Assembly (NCBI GenBank): GCA_018806915.1
Contig: JAGKQI010000100.1
Location: 1,178,001 to 1,242,000 of the forward strand
Length of the DNA stretch: 64,000 nt
Direction of reading: 5' to 3'
From: Phytophthora colocasiae
Taxonomy: Eukaryota; Oomycota; Peronosporomycetes; Peronosporales; Peronosporaceae
This document shows, in pieces, positions 43,507 to 54,647 of this stretch (the first letter of the stretch is position 1; each line of letters opens with the position of its first letter). The translations under genes were made by a program, and so were the position numbers. The notes beneath the pieces are model-generated. The model ran no database searches and had not been told where the DNA came from. It saw only the letters and a program-made list of their open reading frames with translations.

Positions 43507-43705
43507 GAACTTAGACGTTGCTATAGCCAACGCTCCACCTTTTTTCCCACTGCATATACGCTAGTCCTCGGTAAACTTACCACGCACATAATAAATGTCC
43601 TTGAAGCGAAACAAATCGTAAAAAATGGCTACACTTTTGATCGTTTACATGGCTACATTTATATCGGAAATAGTCGAACGTCTTCATTCATTCGTCATAA
43701 TTCGG

Positions 43706-44403
43706 ATGGCAGCAATAGAGATGGAGATGCAGCACAAGCTGCTGCTGGACGCGCAGTCCACGGATGATATGACGCGTTTATTGAGCCAGGAGATCGCTCT
43801 GTTCCAGCGCAGTATGTACAAGAACCAGAGCCAGCATCGACGCGCTTTTTTCTTCCAGAATTTGCAGCAGGTGAAGCGATGTCTTCGAGATTTCAAGGTG
43901 GAGATGATCTCTACTGCGTTCACTGAGGCTACAGGTGTATTGAAAGCGCTGGAGCTGGAGAATGGAGCGCACCACATCTCGTGGAAATTATTAGCTTCAG
44001 ATTTGAAGATCAGTACGGACGCAGTGCTGCGGAAACTGGTACAAGTGTCGACTGCTGCTGCTGAAGTGATTCGAGCAGCTCAAAAGGCTTACAAAGGTGT
44101 GTTTTTTATCCAGTTTCATTGAGATTTTGTTGCTTGTGTACTAATTGAGTTGTTGTAGCCTTGATGGTGCAGTTCACAATGACATACTTTATGCCGTTCG
44201 CACTGATGATGAACAGTGTTCTGGCACGACTTACTGTACTGTTCAAGACAGTAGTGGTACGAGCTATTGAGCTCCATGGAGGCATCACACTGCTGTATCT
44301 GAACGAAGTGACCAAAGCCAACCCGCTGCGTGCTAAAGTCACTGCTGTACAGCTCCGGGGGTACCAAATTCCAAGCGATGTCCTCCAGATCGCTAACGCA
44401 TAG
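43706..44403 (+). CDS. NEPRO/Rmp1-like protein (RNase MRP-associated), two exons
   Basis: Exon 1 is 43706-44096 and exon 2 is 44159-44403; the 62-bp intron has GTGTG at the start, an ACTAATT branch-like site and TTGTAG at the end, and keeps the frame (KAYK-A-LMVQF). The ATG at 43706 was preferred; another in-frame ATG lies at 43625. The protein has about 211 residues. The segment [20 protein letters not shown] followed by [13 protein letters not shown] resembles the Y-K-N-xx-QHR signature of NEPRO and fungal Rmp1, subunits of RNase MRP involved in ribosomal RNA processing. The second exon ends [10 protein letters not shown]. Assignment rests on this short motif only. Confidence 0.5.
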
Positions 44404-44610
44404 AAAATGTATCAAGAATGAGGTAGAAACGAAGATTCTAGCTGGTGATGAGGGATACAAAAATGTAAAATACATGATATGGATAAAAAAAGCAGGCAAG
44501 AAGCACACTATCGACATGTACCCCTGAAAAATGCAGTCTGAATCAAGACTGCGAGCAAAATGGAGCAGCTTGTTGCGCTACGACAGGGCAGCTACTGACT
44601 CTGCTTTCAA

Positions 44611-45306
44611 TCACGAGTTGGTCGGGGGCGTACTGTAGCCCACGATAGTCTTGTGGAATTCCACCACACCCTAAAAACAATACACAACAGTCAGTTTAAG
44701 AACAATTCAACACTTCCAGCGGTTCAACACACCTGTACACTGAGGTCCAGCACCCGAGTAGTCATGTCCTCGTCCATCTCAGCCTGCACTCCAATTGTTC
44801 TCATTGTCGGTGCTTCATCAAAAATAAATAACAAGTCAGAACCAATAAATTTTCAATAAAAAATAATAATTTCCACTGTACCTGAGCACGTGCAGGACTT
44901 CTTCGATAGACCACAGCGGTGACACTTGTAGTTGGACGGTACTAGTGGACACACGTGACCCTTCTTGGGTTCTCCACACTAAAAAAAATAAGTCATTACA
45001 AATTCTTCTCACTCTGCTCATAAACCCTTCCGTACCTTACTGCACCGGTAATTGCCTCGGTTCCTGTTCTGTGCCTTTGTAGCCATATCAATATCGAAAT
45101 TGGCAGGGTCCAGACCCGCCATGGCCTTCCCGTCCTGCAATTGGTCCATGAAGCCTCCGTTGGTCATGGGCATCGCCCCCATGCCATAGTCCATCATCCC
45201 CACTATAATAGCAACCAAATGTCAGTTTAACCCGTATTTAACCCTTTTAACTACTGTACACCCCCCACGTACTCCCATTCACGTCCATCGGCAGATTCCC
45301 GTTCAT
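44611..45306 (-). CDS. Small zinc-knuckle protein, five exons, 145 residues
   Basis: Exons on the minus strand: 45306-45273, 45202-45036, 44978-44882, 44812-44733, 44670-44611. All introns are GT..AG, 62-81 bp, and the frame is kept across every junction. The protein begins MNGNLPMDVNG and a Met/Gly-rich part, then two Cys clusters, RCSKCGEPKKGHVC and KCHRCGLSKKSCTC (CX2CX6HXC and CX2CX6CXC), and a C-terminal part MRTIGVQAEMDEDM and VVEFHKTIVGYSTPPTNS. This suggests a nucleic-acid- or protein-binding zinc protein; no enzyme motif. None of the exons is long enough to show as a convincing ORF on its own. Confidence 0.7.
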
Positions 45307-45459
45307 TATGTAGCCAAGTGCGAGGTTTTGCGGAATAAAAAGTCAACTGAGAAAAAAAAATTCAGGAAATCAGTACTTTACAAACGGTATACTTTATGTT
45401 ATTTCAAAATCAGTACACCAACTACCCCCCGCATTAACCACCACTCTTCCATACCTAAC

Positions 45460-47005
45460 ATGTCGTTCAACTTCGGCGCGTCTTCCAGCGGCTCTGGGGG
45501 CTTCAGCTTCGGTGCTTCTGCCCCATCTACGTCCACTGCAGCTCCGTCCGGCGGCTTCAGCTTCGGTTCCGCTTCTAGTGCGGCTCCTGCGTCCTCTGGC
45601 TTCAATTTCGGCGCTTCGTCGTCTTCTACAGCTCCTGCTGAAGCGAAAAGCACGACGGCGCCTTCAGGAGGCTTCAGTTTCGGTGCTGCTAAGTCCGACG
45701 CAGCTCCAGTAAGTTCTTCCAGCTTCAGTTTCGGTGCAAAAGCTCCAGCTGAGGAGAAATCTGCACCTGCCGCTTCCAGTGGCTTTAGCTTCGGTGCATC
45801 TTCTACTGCTCCTGCTTCTGCTTCTGCTCCTGCTGAAGCCAAGACATCTACATCAGGTTTCAGCTTCGGAGCTTCAGCTGAAGCTAAACCTACAGCTACA
45901 GCTCCAACCTCAGGCTTTAGCTTCGGAGCTGCAGCTAAACCGACGGAAGCTGAGAAACCTGCAGAAGCTAAACCTGCAGCTTCTTCTTTCTCATTTGGGG
46001 CTGGTTCAAGTACTTCAAGTGCTTCTAGTGCAACAACCAGTACTACTACGACTGCTACTACTGGATTTAGCTTTGGGGCAAAGCCTACTACTGCTGAAAG
46101 CAAGACAAAGACGACCACGGCGCCGTCGTTTGGATTCGGAACGTCCACGGCTTCGAGTACTGGAGTGACGACGGCCACGTCGACTACAACCAGTACGGCT
46201 ATTACAGCTGCAGCTCCTGTTGCGGAGACGGACAAGCCTCCAGCTGAGTACATGGGCCGAACCATTGAGGTACGTCCGGAATAGTTGATGGAAGATTGAT
46301 TGAAGGTGTTTTACTTACTTTTGTTGTGGTTTTCAGGATATCATTAATGCGTGGAGCGAGCAACTCGAGCGTAATGCAGACACATTCACCACTGAAGCTG
46401 TAAAAGGTATCTTGCTGCTTTGATTCTTGCTTTAAGGTTATGAAATGCTGATAGATATTTTGTATTTGCAGTGAGCAAGTGGGACAGCGACCTGATGGAT
46501 AGCCAACGGAAGCTTGGTGACATTGCTGGTGATGTGCGACGTATTCAGGTTGCTCAGAATGAACTGGATACCAACCTCGACACGATCTTCGCGTACCAGA
46601 TGGAGCTAAAGTCGACGCTTGAGGTACGAATAACTGTGGGCTATTCGATAAACTGGAACTGAATAAGTTTCTGTTGTTATCCAGCAATTGGAGAAGAGTG
46701 TGGACAAAATGTACGAGTCTCAGGATCAGATGCCAGTGGCCGCCGACATTGAGCGTGAGCAGACGCTGCAGCTCTCGGTGGATATCGACGACCAGCTGAA
46801 CTCGATGACCACAACGCTGAAGGAGACGGTAGAGAAGCTCAACAAGGCGCAGGACGATGTCGCCGACGAAAACAACCCGATGGTGCAGATCATGAAGGTG
46901 CTCAACGTGCACCACAACTCTCTCCAGTGGATTGAAGGCAGCGCTGGCCGAATTAACACGGACATTGCGCAACTGTCGCGCAAGCTGCAGGATTCCTCCA
47001 TTTAA
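45460..47005 (+). CDS. NUP62: FG-repeat nucleoporin Nup62/Nsp1 homologue
   Basis: Exons 45460-46269, 46337-46406, 46472-46623 and 46685-47005, giving 450 residues; all junctions are GT..AG and keep the frame. The N-terminal 260 residues are low-complexity Ser/Thr/Ala with about a dozen FG motifs, mostly FSFGA. The C-terminal 180 residues are the coiled-coil Nsp1_C domain (WSEQLERNADTFTTEAVKVS, KWDSDLMDSQRKLGDIAGDV, ELKSTLEQLEKSVDKMYESQ). Nup62 sits in the central channel of the nuclear pore and binds transport receptors through FG repeats, while the coiled coils form the Nup62 complex. The chosen start gives MSFNFGASSS, typical for the family. Confidence 0.92.
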
Positions 47006-47150
47006 CTGTCGGCCGTACGTCGCAAACCCAAGACAACTGCTGGACTGCCGAATAGATATTGTTTCGCCTGATGCGGTCGTTGTGTGCCCCGGTATTGTGG
47101 TGATCTAACTTGCTATTTTGCCCTTATAGTTGCTGGGCTTGTTCTAGACT

Positions 47151-48383
47151 TCATTCAAGCATCGTGAGTGGTCCATGAGCCTCGGAAGCTGTCGACATCA
47201 TTGAAGCTGCCAGATCCGTGAGCGTTGACCCAGCACTGGAGGTTCGAGCAGGAGGCGCAATGCTAACAGGAAGTTCAATTCGAATGGGTTTGATGAACAG
47301 CGCGTACTCGCACACAAGAGCGATGGTGTACGTACAGCTCAAGAAGCTCCCGACTGTCGTGGGGAAGTGGACCTGGTCGTCCAGATTGAGCTGCACGGGG
47401 CATTCGATCATGTCTCCCTTCTTCGGGCCTGGACATTTGGCTTCTGCAACAGGTCGCTTGCAGACGTCCTCACTGCTGTCCGAATGTCGCACCGTCACCT
47501 TCTGGATAAGCTGGACTCTGACCTGTTGTACGCCGACGGACGCTGTGTGGTTGTTGACGAAGCACTCGACGATTGGACTCTCGCCTAGCGTAAAAACATC
47601 TCGTGGAATGGACATTGCGAGGTGTGAAGTGCCTCGACTTAAACATCCGAACCATCGCAGAGCTTTGGACACTGTGCGTTCAACGGAATGGACTTCAACT
47701 GCTTGTTGGGGGTTGGAACGGACGATGAGGTCGCTGCTAGCTTCAAGATCCGAGACAAACCGGCCCTGAACCTTGATCGTCGCCGTCACACTGTACTTGA
47801 TCGTGGCGTGCAGTGCTGATACGTCTCCATCCAGCGATTGCACGTTCAGCACTCCAGGTAAATCCACAGGTAGAGTGTACGTGAATGGGTATAGATATTC
47901 TCCGATCTCGTACGGAACTGGTAAGTTGTTGTTCAAGATCTACGAAAAGCAGGCAGTCAGCACCACGGACACCCGAAGCATCAAGTGAAGTTTACTCACC
48001 TCATGACTGAGGATCTGGTGGAATCTTGAATGATGATCTTTGCCTTCTTTCCACTGGGCGATTTCCTCTCCGACAATGGTACACACAAGCGCTTCATTGC
48101 AACGTATGAGTCTCTATCCACTCTCAACATCATCTTAGGCAGAAAACCCACCTCCAACTTGTAATGGTTCACTCACGAGAACTGTAATGCGGCCTGTGAC
48201 CAGCTCCCCAGCTCGATACTCGTCTTTGTCGACGCTGAGGTAGAGTTCTCCTTTCACTCCAATGTCACCACTGAAGTTCTCCTCTCCTAGACGTTCCTCT
48301 AACGCTGTGATCGGTACAGGTGTCGTCGTCTCGGAATAATCTTCATCTTCCAAGTGCGGGATAGATTCCTCATCGCTCGACAT
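47151..48383 (-). CDS. Arrestin-like protein, three exons
   Basis: Exons 48383-48177, 48113-48000 and 47939-47151 encode 369 residues. The N-terminal acidic leader (MSSDEESIPHLEDEDYS) is followed by an arrestin N domain (GELYLSVDKDEYRAGELVTG, NEALVCTIVGEEIAQW, NNNLPVPYEIGEYLYPFTYT, LPGVLNVQSLDGDVSALHAT) and a C domain (MSIPRDVFTLGESPIVECFV, VQLIQKVTVRHS, PIRIELPVSIAPP). Alpha-arrestins are adaptors that link membrane cargo to ubiquitin ligases and endocytosis. No PPxY motif is seen in the short tail. It is convergent with the nucleoporin gene, with 145 bp between stops. Confidence 0.82.
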
Positions 48384-48614
48384 GGTTATCGGAGCTCTTC
48401 GGTGCGAATGGCAAAGTGTCTTGACCTCGTTACCAACGTCTATGATGGGGGAAAAAGACAAGTCTCAGCGTAGCGATGTCGTCGTCCACAGACCGTGACA
48501 GCCTGCAATGTGACGCTGTGCAAGGAGGGAACACGCATCGTTGAACATGAGTCCACACTCTTTGTTTAGGGTACCGGTAGAATCAATCGTAGGGCTCACG
48601 TCTCTCCAAGAACT

Positions 48615-49637
48615 ATGAGCTCGGAGATCCCCATCATCTCGCTGGACGACCCGCAACAAGGTGCGAAGCTGGCCGATGCCTTCGCGCGCTTCGGGTGCTG
48701 CTACCTCACGGGTCACGGCATCTCGGACGCGTTGTCCGGCCAAATGATGGCGAGTGCCGCGTCCTTCTGTGCTTTACCGGATGAGACGAAAGCTGCGATC
48801 CCAGTAGTGCAGAACGGCAAAGGCTTTACGCGTGGATACATTGGCGTAGGGAAGGAGAGCGGTAGTGCCGAACGCGTCGAGGTGAAGGAGGCCTTTTCTT
48901 ACGGCTACGAGTGGCCGGAGAGCAAGACGGAGCCGTTCGACAATGGATTGCAAGGCCTTAACGTCTGGCCCAAGCCCGAGGACTGGACCGTGGACAACCG
49001 TCAAGTACTCAATGAATTCTTCAAGAAGATGACGTCGGCGTCACGTGCAGTGGCTCGTAATCTCTCGCAGAGTCTGTACGGCACGGCAGAGTTTCTAGAC
49101 GACTTCTGTCACCAAGGAGAGACTATCTCGCTCATGCGGATGTTCCACTACTTCCCGTACGAACGGTACGCCGGATTAACCGGCGGGAAGGGAGTTTTAC
49201 CCGACAACTTCCAGGAGTTCATCGGTTCGAGCCCACACACGGACTGGGGGTTCCTTACTCTCATCATGCAAGACCCAGTGGGTGGCTTGCAGGTTTTCCA
49301 CGACGAAAAGTGGATCGATGTGCCTTATGTGCCTGGTACACTCGTGGCCAACGCTGGGGATTATCTATCGCTTGTCACGGGTGGGAAGTGCTTGTCGCCA
49401 GTGCACCGCGTCGTAGCGGACAAGCGTGAACGTTACTCACTCGTGTTCTTCTACTACCCGGACTTTGACGCTGTTATCCCGACTGTCGATGATGCTAAGG
49501 AGCTTCGCATTGGAGGAGATGCCAGAGCTGCGAGTGATAACAAACCATTCAACAACTTGCTGGATGGGACAGTGCGCAAGATCGACGGTTGCTTTGGCGA
49601 GTACATCATGGACAAGTGGGCTGGTGTGCAGCGCTAA
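48615..49637 (+). CDS. 2-oxoglutarate/Fe(II)-dependent oxygenase (isopenicillin N synthase-like)
   Basis: 340 residues, one exon. The N-terminal DIOX_N part (IPIISLDD, FGCCYLTGHGI) is followed by the double-stranded beta-helix domain. Iron ligands are His208 and Asp210 in SSPHTDWGFLTL and His264 in LSPVHRVV; Arg273-x-Ser275 (RYS) binds 2-oxoglutarate. Length and layout match plant and fungal members that oxidise small molecules; the substrate cannot be told. It starts 231 bp from the divergent arrestin gene, so the two may share a promoter region. Confidence 0.92.
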   Translation: MSSEIPIISLDDPQQGAKLADAFARFGCCYLTGHGISDALSGQMMASAASFCALPDETKAAIPVVQNGKGFTRGYIGVGKESGSAERVEVKEAFSYGYEWPESKTEPFDNGLQGLNVWPKPEDWTVDNRQVLNEFFKKMTSASRAVARNLSQSLYGTAEFLDDFCHQGETISLMRMFHYFPYERYAGLTGGKGVLPDNFQEFIGSSPHTDWGFLTLIMQDPVGGLQVFHDEKWIDVPYVPGTLVANAGDYLSLVTGGKCLSPVHRVVADKRERYSLVFFYYPDFDAVIPTVDDAKELRIGGDARAASDNKPFNNLLDGTVRKIDGCFGEYIMDKWAGVQR

Positions 49638-49738
49638 GGTCGAATGTGAGGTTCCACTACTGTAGCGCTTACTGTATATTGGATCAAATGGAACTTGCGA
49701 TCTAAGCATGAAATTGCCACGTAAAACAAAGTACACGC

Positions 49739-50281
49739 TTACATGAGTCGAGCGTCACAGTCTTCCGTTTCGCTGGTAGCGAACTCCTGAGCCCAGTAGT
49801 GCGTGTACATTCCGTCCGGGTTGTGCGTGTAGCCTCCACCGAAATGAGTGTAGTCGCCCAGAATGTTCATCCGGTGGCCGGTCGAGTTCATCCACGTGCC
49901 GACGACTGTATCCGCGTCCGCCTGGCCGCCCGCCACGTTTTCAGCAATGGATTTCCACTTGTAACCAGTGTCCGAGATGCGGCTCGGAACGGTGGACCCG
50001 TCCGATCCAACATGGTGGAGGAAATCGTTCGCTGCCATGTCTTCCGACTGCCGTTGAGCAGCCTTCTGCAGTTTTGTACTCGCGCAAAGTGGTGGAAGTC
50101 CTTTGGCGGCGCGTTCTTGGTTGACGCGGGCCAGTAACGCGCTGTAGACGTCGTTCGTCTGTGAAGAACGCGCGGCTTGACGGAGACGGGCACCACTGAG
50201 CATATCCGGTTTGAGGGAGGAGGTAGCGAGAGCCACCACCGCGACGATAATTGCCAGTGAAGATTGAACGGCACTCGGCAT
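49739..50281 (-). CDS. Secreted CAP-domain (SCP/PR-1-like) protein 5, no stalk
   Basis: 180 residues from the ATG at 50281 (a longer frame would begin at a TTG). Signal peptide MPSAVQSSLAIIVAVVALAT. CAP domain to the end: KAAQRQSEDMAANDFLHHVG, AENVAGGQ, NSTGHRMNILGDYTHFG and HYWAQEF. The last residues are ETEDCDARLM. Unlike the other five genes it lacks a Pro/Thr stalk and the C-terminal DCxxNF motif, and is more divergent, so it may act as a free soluble protein. Confidence 0.9.
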   Translation of the reverse strand: MPSAVQSSLAIIVAVVALATSSLKPDMLSGARLRQAARSSQTNDVYSALLARVNQERAAKGLPPLCASTKLQKAAQRQSEDMAANDFLHHVGSDGSTVPSRISDTGYKWKSIAENVAGGQADADTVVGTWMNSTGHRMNILGDYTHFGGGYTHNPDGMYTHYWAQEFATSETEDCDARLM

Positions 50282-50570
50282 TGCAACAGGAATCAATGCG
50301 CTCCGAAGACGGCGAATTCAAGAGTAGTGACTGCAGGTCGTTGCCTACAGGCGCTACTACCACGCACTGGGTAACCAACGTGTGAAAGGGCATCATTTAC
50401 AGGCGCTATCGGCGTACGTTTCGAGCTGAACTTGCGCCTGTCGACCGGTCCAGAGTGTTTTATCAAGTCCTCGAAAGACTAGAGAACCAAGTAACAGTCC
50501 AGGTTCACTCGCTGCATGAAAGCTCATCCATATTTTACATTTATGAATCTGAAACTACATTACGAACGCT

Positions 50571-51455
50571 TTAGAAGTTTGGGTTGCAGTCGTTCGCAGC
50601 GTTGACCTTGCCCGGAGCTTCGTTATCAACAGATCGCTGGGTCTCCGGGACGGGCGTTGTCTTCTGTACTTTCGCGTCGGTTTGGTGTTTCTTTGGGCAC
50701 GGGGTCTTTGCATCCGGGGTTTCTGTAACTACGACCGATGTCTTTGGGACCGGCGTCTCCTCGGTGTCGGTAGCCCCCTGAACGTTGCCAGGAAGTTGTT
50801 CTTCGGGACACGGAGTCTCGGATTTCGGTGTATCAGCTTCACCTTGTACATCGTCTTCGTTCTGAGCGACCTGCTCCTGCTCGGGGCTTTGAGAGTTCTG
50901 ATCAGAATTGTTGTTCAGGTTACCGGAGTCGGAATCGCACGACTCAGTATCTCCCTTGCCGAAATCTTGCGTCCAGTAGTGCTTGTACTCGGTGTTCTCG
51001 TTGAAAGCGTAGGTAGCACCTAGCATCGTGTACTTGCCCAAGATGTTCTCGCGGTGCTCAGGAGAGTTCATCCAGGCGTCCATTACTGCTTGCACGTCTT
51101 CTTGACCCGCAGCTACGTTCTCTCCGATGGCACTCCAGTCGTAGCCCGTGTCGGTGATACGCTGGGACATGGTGGATCCGTCGGTTCCATCATGCGCCAT
51201 ATAGTTGTTCTGGGCCATATCGTCCGAGTGGCGCTGCGATGATGATAGCAGCTTCTTGTTACTGCAAACAGGAGGGAGACCTTCAGCCGCTCGCTCCTTG
51301 TTGACGCGAGCCAACATCTCCGACAAGAAATCGCTTGAATGTGCGTATGTTGCGTCCAAGTTTCGCTGCACTTGACGAAGGTTTGCAGCCTCCAAGACGC
51401 TGTTGGAAGCTGCGGCAGCGAGGAGAAGCAGAACGGATGAAAACTTGGATATCAT
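50571..51455 (-). CDS. Secreted CAP-domain (SCP/PR-1-like) protein 6
   Basis: 294 residues from the ATG at 51455, which begins the signal peptide MISKFSSVLLLLAAAASNS; the frame is open upstream but without a signal sequence. The CAP domain (about 40-165) has SSSQRHSDDMAQNNYMAHDG, GENVAAGQ, NSPEHRENILGKYTMLG and HYWTQDFGKG. An acidic Asn/Gln/Glu-rich stalk with repeated TPxPK/TPCP units follows and ends in DCNPNF. It is in tandem with CAP gene 5, same strand, about 290 bp apart. A strong oomycete initiator lies at 51484-51501. Confidence 0.93.
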   Translation of the reverse strand: MISKFSSVLLLLAAAASNSVLEAANLRQVQRNLDATYAHSSDFLSEMLARVNKERAAEGLPPVCSNKKLLSSSQRHSDDMAQNNYMAHDGTDGSTMSQRITDTGYDWSAIGENVAAGQEDVQAVMDAWMNSPEHRENILGKYTMLGATYAFNENTEYKHYWTQDFGKGDTESCDSDSGNLNNNSDQNSQSPEQEQVAQNEDDVQGEADTPKSETPCPEEQLPGNVQGATDTEETPVPKTSVVVTETPDAKTPCPKKHQTDAKVQKTTPVPETQRSVDNEAPGKVNAANDCNPNF

Positions 51456-51483
51456 GATTGACTTTTGCTGTTCGTCGAAGGTT

Positions 51484-51501
51484 GGAAATTGAATAATGAG
51501 C
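51484..51501 (-). promoter_or_regulatory. Oomycete initiator of CAP gene 6
   Basis: Minus strand GCTCATTATTCAATTTCC, a near-perfect match to the oomycete initiator with its flanking promoter region, about 30-45 bp before the ATG. Confidence 0.75.
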
Positions 51502-51872
51502 TCGGTGTTGGGGCATTCCGGACGATACCTTACGCGTGGTGTAGGAATGGTATGGAGGTTGTCGCCACATGGATTCGTCTTTCGCATTCGTTGGTCTGGT
51601 CCAGAGAGGTTTTGAGTGAGCAAGTCCACAAAGACTACCAGATGCCAAGTACTTGTACCACCGCAACGCAATAATCTCCCACAGATCTCGCTTCATACGG
51701 TGAAGAAACCTCGTTGTTGAAACAAATGCCAGGTATACCTGAAAGAGAGCATTTCACTTCAACTAGGAAAGGATTTGTGTTAGCTTCCAACTCAAAGTCT
51801 TCATATAAATATTCGCAGCTGCGCGTGTGTTGAGACTGCTATACCTTAAGGTGATCACAACCACTTGAACTC
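51502..51872. other. Spacer between CAP gene 6 and the SAP-like gene
   Basis: No gene recognised; it holds the upstream region of CAP gene 6 and the 3' end of its neighbour. Confidence 0.5.
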
Positions 51873-54521
51873 CTACTGCATCGTGCGTCGAAGCTTGTTG
51901 CGGAACTCCTTCTTCAGCGCCGACAACACGTGGATATCGTCGTGCAGGTCGGCAATCAGATGATCCGGTGCTTTGTTGTCTTTCCGCAGCGTTGCCAGAA
52001 GCACCTTCTTGTTGTGCAGTGATTCGAAGATCACCTCGAAGTTCTGCAGCAGAAGTCCGAAGTATTTCTGTTCTGCCAGCGCAGCACGCATCGACACGTC
52101 CTGCGAATGGTTGCTTGCGTTCGAATTGGCCGTGTTGCTGCTGCCTTCTTCGCCCGTCGTCTCTGAGTTCTCCGTGCTATTCTCTTCTGGCGAATGACCG
52201 CGCGAGTCTCCACTTCCCTGGCCAGAACCGTTATCACCAGTGTTCCCGCTAGCAGTCCTTGCTGCATCGACGCGAGCCGTGTCATCACGGAAGGCAGCGA
52301 TGGTGCGTGCACTGTCGTACGCAGCAGAAGCAGGCCCAGACCCAGCCATCGGAGCAGAGCGTTTGTAGCGCTTGTGGCCGCGAAGCAGAGGAGACCCAGC
52401 ACCGACCAAAGGACCGGCTTGCTGCTGCTGCTGGGCCTGTTGTTGCTCGTGCGCGATAGTCTCGGAAGCCTCGCTCGTGCACTTCTCGTCGATGTACTCA
52501 TTGGACTTGATCAAGTGCAGCAGGTCCGGACGGAGGTGTAGTCTCTGGTGCAGATAATACACATCCGGTCGACCGTCACAGAAATTAATATACTCTCGGT
52601 CGTCCACTCCTGCAACACAAACAACACACACCAGTCGTCAGTACAACCGTTGCTGCACAAGATATCGCTTTGGATATCTGCTGCTATAACTGTTGCATCT
52701 CATCGTGGGGTCTACACTCTGGAGAGAGCTTCGACCCCCAGCAGGCAGAAGCGATATGCAGGTATGCTCACTCTTGTTCATACCAGCAGCGGTGAATTCG
52801 AAGCATGTCTTCGTGTACGCGAACGTGAGCTCTTTCCAAATCTCCCATAGCTGCATGCTGCTCCACTTAAAGCTGCGCGAATTAGTGGCGCTTCCTCCAG
52901 TACCGACGGGACCTCCTTCCCCACTCGCGCCTGCTGATCCGGGTGGGTGTTGCCGGTTCAGCAGCGCGATGTACATTTCTCGAACGTCCACCCAGAATTG
53001 CCATCGAGAGAGCTCGGCTGCCAATCGGTCCACAAATTCCGGCGACAACACCACATCTACCAAGCGGATCACGTCTTCGGAAGTTACGGGCACCTCCTTG
53101 TACTGCGATTCACCCTTTGCTTCTTCGTCAAGGTAGTAGCCGCCAGTATTAGAAGCCGACGGACCAGCTCGCGGGCCGCTGTCCGCGCCACTCGACGGAG
53201 GCGAAGGGCTTTGACTGCCGTAGTTCCCGTAATTTCGAGATCGAGAGCCGAATTGCGACTGCGACGGCGGGCCAGCGCTACGCTGGTCGTACCGCGTTCG
53301 ATACTGCACATCGGATCGCCCTCCGGTCATCGAATGGCCACTGGCGCTAGATGGCCGCCTGACGTCCATCCGTCGCTGTTGTGGCGATGGAACCTGCTGC
53401 TGAGAGGCTGCGCTATTGTTTTCCGCGCTGGCAGCTTCCGCCATGTCTTTAAGTCGCTGATTCCGGTAATACCGGTACAAAGCCTCCACCATCACGTGCT
53501 TCTTCACATTCTTGAGACCGCGTAGCTTGAGATGGGAACATTTTTTCCGGAGCTGCTTGGACGTCCAAGTCTCGTACCGTGTGCTGTCACGTGGGTGTCG
53601 CGTCTCACCGGAAGGCTCGTACTGCATAGGGTCTTCGTTCGGCACGCCGTACGTCTGCTGCACAGGGGCCGAGCGCATACTGGAGCCAGTAACGCTGCTG
53701 GGACTTCGACGAACTGTGGACTGCGCGCCGGTAGGACCAACGCTCGTGACACCCTGCTGTGGTTTGGGCACGCGCAGACTTGATCCTCCCGGACTGGATC
53801 CAGCACGGACGCTGTGGTTGTCATACAATGGTCCGTCGTACTGCTGTGGCAGGTGGCGCTTGAGCCCGCGGGTGATCAAGCTACCTGTGTTTCCTGGGCT
53901 TTGTGTCCAGGACTCGCCTGCCATAGCCGGCGATGACACAGGCGATAGGTGGTTGGGCCCCGTCGTGAGACGACCACTCTCGCCGCCGAAGTACTGCGGC
54001 TGCATCTGCATAGGAGGCGGTGACGCAGCACCGCTGCCTCCAAACGGGCTAGCGAGCTGGGTCGGATACATGTGCCGTCTACCCATACCTGTAACTACGC
54101 GGTTCCCTGTGGCGCCCGTTGGAGAGGGACCCTGACTCTTTTGTTGTTGACCCAGCGGTTGAACCGTTTGTCGTTGTGCCTGTGACCTCGTGGTAGCAGT
54201 GGGCGCGGACGCTGTGGACACGGTACGACTCGCAGCGGTCGTACTACCAGCCCCAGGAGGTGCGTGCAGTACGGGCGGTACGCGGTGCATGGGGCTGCTA
54301 CCGTCGCTGCTGGAGCTCTGCTGTGTGTTGTTACCAGTACGAACGATATTGTCGCCTGATATGTCGGGGCTGCTGTCGCTAGGGCTGCCGCTGTTGTTGT
54401 TGACGGCGGACGTCGTCGTCGTCGCTGTCGTTGAGGTGGTTGATGTAGTGGCGGCGGTCGCGCTCTGTTTGCTGGTACCAGGGGGCGCTGCTGCGTCGCG
54501 CGCGAAGCTGTTGCTGCTCAT
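51873..54521 (-). CDS. Large SAP-like-domain protein, two exons, function unknown
   Basis: Exon 1 54521-52784 and exon 2 52609-51873; the intron starts GTATGA, ends TTGCAG and keeps the frame (FTAA-GVDDREY). The product has 824 residues. The first 300 are Ser/Thr/Gln/Pro-rich and disordered. Near residues 315-355 the helical segment WTSKQLRKKCSHLKLRGLKN resembles a SAP DNA-binding motif. A second structured part follows (VDVVLSPEFVDRLAAELSRW, FWVDVREMYIALLNRQHP, WSSMQLWEIWKELTFAYTKT, then YINFCDGRPDVYYLHQRLHL). The C-terminus (about 740-824) is a likely coiled coil (LLLQNFEVIFESLHNKKVLL). No enzyme motif; a nuclear or chromatin role is inference. The ATG at 54521 is the first in frame. Confidence 0.75.
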
Positions 54522-54647
54522 GGCTCGCTGCGTTGCGTGTGTGATCTACTCGCTATCATATACAGTCAGAAACGGAGCCGAGCGAGACACGGAGGGGCTG
54601 TCGCCTTGTTGGCACTTACTGCTGCAGCTGGTTGGTTGTGTGTTTTA

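Noticed and set aside
45399..46265. 288-codon minus-strand frame opposite the nucleoporin
   Set aside because: Shadow of the FG-repeat coding strand (repeated PKLKP); the plus strand has spliced Nsp1_C domain downstream.
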